Positions 61,028 to 64,000 of a stretch of DNA of 64,000 bases are shown here, in pieces; position 1 is the stretch's first letter, and each line of letters starts with the position of its first letter. This DNA comes from CBDDFN01 sp965227065 (lineage in GTDB: Bacteria > Pseudomonadota > Alphaproteobacteria > SPJN01), in contig CBDDFN010000019.1 of NCBI GenBank assembly GCA_965227065.1, forward strand, positions 56,160 to 120,159, read 5' to 3'. Under the pieces are notes generated by a model. That model did not search any database. It worked only from the letters and a program-made list of their open reading frames with translations, and was not told where the DNA came from. The translations under genes and the position numbers were made by a program.

Positions 61028-62830
61028 CAGGTCGCACAAGCGACTGTTTCAACGCGGGGACCGGTGGTGCCAGTGACGGCGAATGACGATGAACAGGACG
61101 GTGCGCGGCTTGAAGCCGATCTGATCGAGCGCATCTACAATGTTGCGATCAGTCCGCACGCCTATGACGATTTCATGGACAAATGGGCGGACTATGTCAG
61201 CCAGGCGTTGCACGATCTCACCGCGTTGCGCCGCGAAGTCGAAGCCGATGACACGCTGGCGGTCGAGACCGTGTCACGTCACTTCGATCTGGGGTTCCGT
61301 CTGCTGGAAGAGCTGGGGCGCACCCCGCCCATGGCCGACAAGGGCGAGGCCAGTCAGGGTCCGGGCGCGGCCTCCTTGCTGATCAATGCCAGTGGCAGCA
61401 TCGTTTGGTACAATGGCGCGGCCAGCCGATATTTCGGACTGCGCCGGATCAGCACTTTGGATGAGCTGCCTTTGTGGGACAGATCACGGGATGAGTTGGC
61501 CCGCATGATCGCCGAACTCACCACGCCGACAGAGTCTCCGGCGGATAAAACCGTTCTGCGCATGTATTCCAAAGCCGCCGACAAGACCCTGTTCATGCTG
61601 GGTGAGCGGGTGGGCAATGGCGATGGCGAACCGCTTATTCTGATCAACCAGATCGTGTCGGACTGGCATGACTCTGTCGGCCGGATGCTGTCGGCTTCTT
61701 TCGGCCTGTCGGGCGCAGAACTGGAAATTGCCGAGTGGCTGGGCCGGGGTGCCACCCCTGCTGAAATCGCGCAAGTCCGGTCAAGCTCTCTCAACACTGT
61801 CCGCACCCAGATCAAGGCGCTTTTGTCCAAGACCGGCGTGGGGTCGCAAACCGAACTGGTCCGATTGCTCGTCTCGCTCAACGGCGCTGCGGATGACCGC
61901 GGCGCAGGCTCCTCCAGGTTTGTCCGCCGCGGCCAGACCTTCCGCTTCCGGCAGCGCGATGGCCGCATGGTGCCGTTTCACCGGTTTGGCCCAGCGGACG
62001 GCAAACCCTTCATCCTGTTTCACGGCATGCTCGATGGCTGTGATTTGACCGAGACGGCGGCTGATCTTCTGGATGCGCATGGCCTCACACTGTTTGCGCC
62101 CGAACGGCCCTATTTCGGCAGCGCAGCAGGTGCCGAGGGCACCATCAAATCCGCCCCTGCCCGCTTTGCCTGCGATGTTGAAGATTTGATGGATCATCTG
62201 GACCTGACCAGCGCGGGACTGATCGGTCATATGGCCGGGTCCATCTATGCCTTCGCTGCGGGCGCGCATCTGGGTGAGCGTGCCACCGCCATCATCAGTG
62301 TTGCCGGCGGCGTGCCGATCCTGTCGGCGGATCAGTTCACGCCGATGTCCCCCCGGCAAAGGCTGGTGGCCTATACGGCACGCTACACCCCCAAGCTTTT
62401 GCCTTTTGTGCTGCGCGCGGGCATCCGGCAACTCGATTTCGGTGGCGAGGAAAACTTTATGCGCGCGCTGTATGAGCAAGCCCCTGCAGACCTTGCCGCC
62501 ATTGACCATGATGATGTCGCTGAGATTGTGGCATCGGGCTATCACTTCACCATCGCCCAGGGTCACCGGGCGTTTGAGATCGATTCCTATCAGGTTGTGC
62601 GGGACTGGAGCGCAACCGTCGCGCGCTCCACCGCGCCGGTCACCCTGATCCATGGGCAGCACGATCCTGTTGTCCATGTCGCGTCGGTTGAGGCGTTTGC
62701 CGCCCGGCTGGGAAACCGGGCGCGACTTTGTGTAGATAACAACGCCGGTCAGCTGATATTTTACAGCAATCCGGACTTTGTCTTTGACGCCCTGACGGGA
62801 GCAGGGGCGGGGACGGGCGCGCCTGCTTAG
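61019..62830 (+). CDS. PAS-LuxR regulator fused to a degenerate alpha/beta-hydrolase domain
   Basis: A 603-residue fusion. Residues of about 115-215 look like a PAS domain (LLINASGSIVWYNGAASRYF). Residues of about 225-285 are a LuxR-type HTH (GLSGAELEIAEWLGRGATPA, then NTVRTQIKALLSKTGVGSQ). Residues of about 318-595 form an alpha/beta-hydrolase fold with FHGMLDG and HGQHDPVV (D549). The nucleophile elbow reads GHMAG with Met405 in place of Ser, and the usual GH near the end is G577-Q578, so it cannot be a normal hydrolase; it more likely senses a small molecule and controls transcription. The start could be 61019 or the GTG at 61067. It is divergent from the RTX gene. Confidence 0.83.
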   Translation: MVYQVAQATVSTRGPVVPVTANDDEQDGARLEADLIERIYNVAISPHAYDDFMDKWADYVSQALHDLTALRREVEADDTLAVETVSRHFDLGFRLLEELGRTPPMADKGEASQGPGAASLLINASGSIVWYNGAASRYFGLRRISTLDELPLWDRSRDELARMIAELTTPTESPADKTVLRMYSKAADKTLFMLGERVGNGDGEPLILINQIVSDWHDSVGRMLSASFGLSGAELEIAEWLGRGATPAEIAQVRSSSLNTVRTQIKALLSKTGVGSQTELVRLLVSLNGAADDRGAGSSRFVRRGQTFRFRQRDGRMVPFHRFGPADGKPFILFHGMLDGCDLTETAADLLDAHGLTLFAPERPYFGSAAGAEGTIKSAPARFACDVEDLMDHLDLTSAGLIGHMAGSIYAFAAGAHLGERATAIISVAGGVPILSADQFTPMSPRQRLVAYTARYTPKLLPFVLRAGIRQLDFGGEENFMRALYEQAPADLAAIDHDDVAEIVASGYHFTIAQGHRAFEIDSYQVVRDWSATVARSTAPVTLIHGQHDPVVHVASVEAFAARLGNRARLCVDNNAGQLIFYSNPDFVFDALTGAGAGTGAPA

Positions 62831-62840
62831 GTCGCCGGGC

Positions 62841-64000
62841 TTAGTGGGCCAGTGCCATCGGCGCCCCGGCCCGCAAAGCGCGAAACACATCGACTTCCGC
62901 CCGGGCCGTTTCTGCGCGTGCGACCGTAAGCGCCCGCGCCGCCTCAAGCGCCCGGCGTTCCGCGTCCAGCACGGTTAAAAAATCCTCTGCACCATTTTCG
63001 TAGCGCAGCCGGGCAAGGCGGGCGGCTTTTGCGGTTGCCTTGCGGGCGGCATCCAGATGGATCAATTGCCGGCGGAACGCCGCCTGACGCGACAGCGCGG
63101 TTTCGGTTTCCGCAAGCGCCAGCAGGACCGTCTGCTCATAGGTGGCAAGCGCTTCGCGGCTTTGCGCCTTGGCCCCGGCCATGCGGTCTTTCAGGCGGAT
63201 CAGATTGGTCAGCGACCAGGAGAGCGTCGGCCCCAACGCAAATTGCAGCGCGCCGGTCCCGGCAATGTCGGAGACATCGGCCGACAGGCTGCCGACACTG
63301 CCCGTCAGGCTGATCTGCGGGAAGGCTTCAGCCAGCGTCACCCCGACCCGTTCGGTGGACGCGGCCAGCGCCCGTTCAGCAGCCGCGATATCGGGACGGC
63401 GCCGCAACAGCGCCGCCGGATCACCAATGGCAAGCGGCTTGGAGATCAAAGGCAAACGGACCTTGCCGCCGAACAGGGCAGCGCTGTCAGCCGGGGCCAC
63501 ACCGATCAGAACACCGATCCGGTATGCTTGCGTCCGCATTTGCGCCTCAAGCGGTGGAATGGCCGCGCGCGTTTCCGAAAGCTGGGCGGCGGCGCGTTCA
63601 ACATCAAGATCGGTGCCCCGGCCGACCTCTCGCCGGGTGCGCGTCAAAGTCAGCGTGTCGAGCTGGTTGCGCGCAAAGTGCCGGGCCACCGCCAGTTCAA
63701 CTTCTGCGCCCCGATAGCTGAGATAGGCGTCAGCCAGATCAGCCAGCAATACGATGTGCAAGTCCGCCAGCAATGCACCCGCTTCATCCAGTCCGGCGCG
63801 CGCAATGCGGATTTGCCGTGTCACGCGGCCAAACAGATCCACTTCCCACGCCGCGCCGATTGAAAGCTCGGTCTGGTTTCTGGTTCTCGACCCCACCTGA
63901 TTATTATTGACCGCAGCGCTGTGGGTGCGCGTCCAAGATGCCGCCGCGGTATCGGTCGGCAGCCGGTCAAGCCGCGCCAGCCCGTAAGCCGCACGCGCGG
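62841..64000 (-). CDS. NodT-family outer-membrane efflux protein (cut by right edge)
   Basis: The minus-strand frame runs from a stop at 62841 to the right edge, giving the last 386 residues of a TolC/NodT-type protein: WEVDLFGRVTRQIRIARAG, LLRRRPDIAAAERALAAS, FPQISLTGSVGSL and ARLRYENGAEDFLTVLDAER are signatures. NodT proteins are the outer-membrane exit of RND or ABC efflux systems and form trimers with a periplasmic helical barrel. The signal peptide and lipoprotein Cys, if any, lie outside. It could serve RND efflux; a role in exporting the RTX protein is possible but not indicated by this subfamily. Confidence 0.88.
   Translation of the reverse strand, partial: ARAAYGLARLDRLPTDTAAASWTRTHSAAVNNNQVGSRTRNQTELSIGAAWEVDLFGRVTRQIRIARAGLDEAGALLADLHIVLLADLADAYLSYRGAEVELAVARHFARNQLDTLTLTRTRREVGRGTDLDVERAAAQLSETRAAIPPLEAQMRTQAYRIGVLIGVAPADSAALFGGKVRLPLISKPLAIGDPAALLRRRPDIAAAERALAASTERVGVTLAEAFPQISLTGSVGSLSADVSDIAGTGALQFALGPTLSWSLTNLIRLKDRMAGAKAQSREALATYEQTVLLALAETETALSRQAAFRRQLIHLDAARKATAKAARLARLRYENGAEDFLTVLDAERRALEAARALTVARAETARAEVDVFRALRAGAPMALAH

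Overview
The window reads as chromosomal DNA of an alphaproteobacterium, probably a marine, aerobic, Caulobacterales/Maricaulales-like organism. This is inferred from several things together: high G+C, Gly/Ala/Arg-rich coding, an odhAB-lpd block joined to sucCD and mdh, zapE next to mdh, a TonB-dependent receptor of the sphingomonad/hyphomonad style, and an SOS box of the alphaproteobacterial form GTTC-N7-GTTC. No rRNA, tRNA, CRISPR array, insertion sequence or complete prophage was seen. No stretch longer than about 300 bases lacks a gene; the largest gaps are 20138-20386, 24426-24641, 31247-31465 and 60738-61018.

Layout. 1-5218: nadK (cut by the left edge) coupled to moaA, then glpK, then a TetR regulator divergent from an SDR gene and a class II aldolase. 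5241-5650: a GIY-YIG nuclease gene framed by nested inverted repeats. 5670-9528: a TPR protein divergent from a TetR-SDR-luciferase-like monooxygenase-glyoxalase run. 9586-21349: pepN, then the TCA block lpd-odhB-odhA-sucD-sucC on the minus strand, with mdh upstream and separated from sucC by a terminator. 21425-22600: zapE. 22680-24425: a visibly A+T-richer two-gene insert, made of a pesticin/T4-lysozyme-like muramidase behind a sigma70 promoter that overlaps a perfect LexA box, and a secreted partner protein. I read this as a candidate SOS-controlled bacteriocin or effector with its periplasmic immunity protein, and it is the main finding. 24642-31234: a TonB-dependent receptor, two paralogous secreted proteins, an FkbM methyltransferase and glpD. 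31466-40823: a cadherin-like exported protein, a gamma-carbonic anhydrase, a PhyH-like oxygenase, a GPH sugar transporter, an NTF2-like protein, a MOSC protein, an endonuclease-like hydrolase and two cysteine-rich secreted proteins. 40831-44336: the type II secretion pseudopilins gspGHIJK and the prepilin peptidase, without the rest of the machine.

44320-45722 holds a methyltransferase-DUF1826 operon behind a perfect Zur-type palindrome, so it is probably a zinc-starvation operon. It is followed by an ArsH-like flavoprotein, an SDR, a small membrane protein, a sterol-desaturase-like hydroxylase divergent from a LysR regulator, and an SDR-like protein that lacks the catalytic Tyr. 50867-52821 is the glutathione-dependent formaldehyde oxidation pair fghA-frmA. 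52914-60737 is a 2607-residue RTX protein ending in four 63-residue higher-order repeats. Next to it, 61019-62830 encodes a PAS-LuxR regulator fused to an alpha/beta-hydrolase domain that has lost its nucleophile and its histidine. The window ends inside a NodT-type outer-membrane efflux gene.

Functions that link up: glpK and glpD (far apart here) make the glycerol route; fghA and frmA detoxify formaldehyde; lpd-odhAB-sucCD-mdh cover 2-oxoglutarate to oxaloacetate except succinate dehydrogenase and fumarase; gspG-K and gspO supply the pseudopilus. All assignments come from reading the sequence; no database search was possible.
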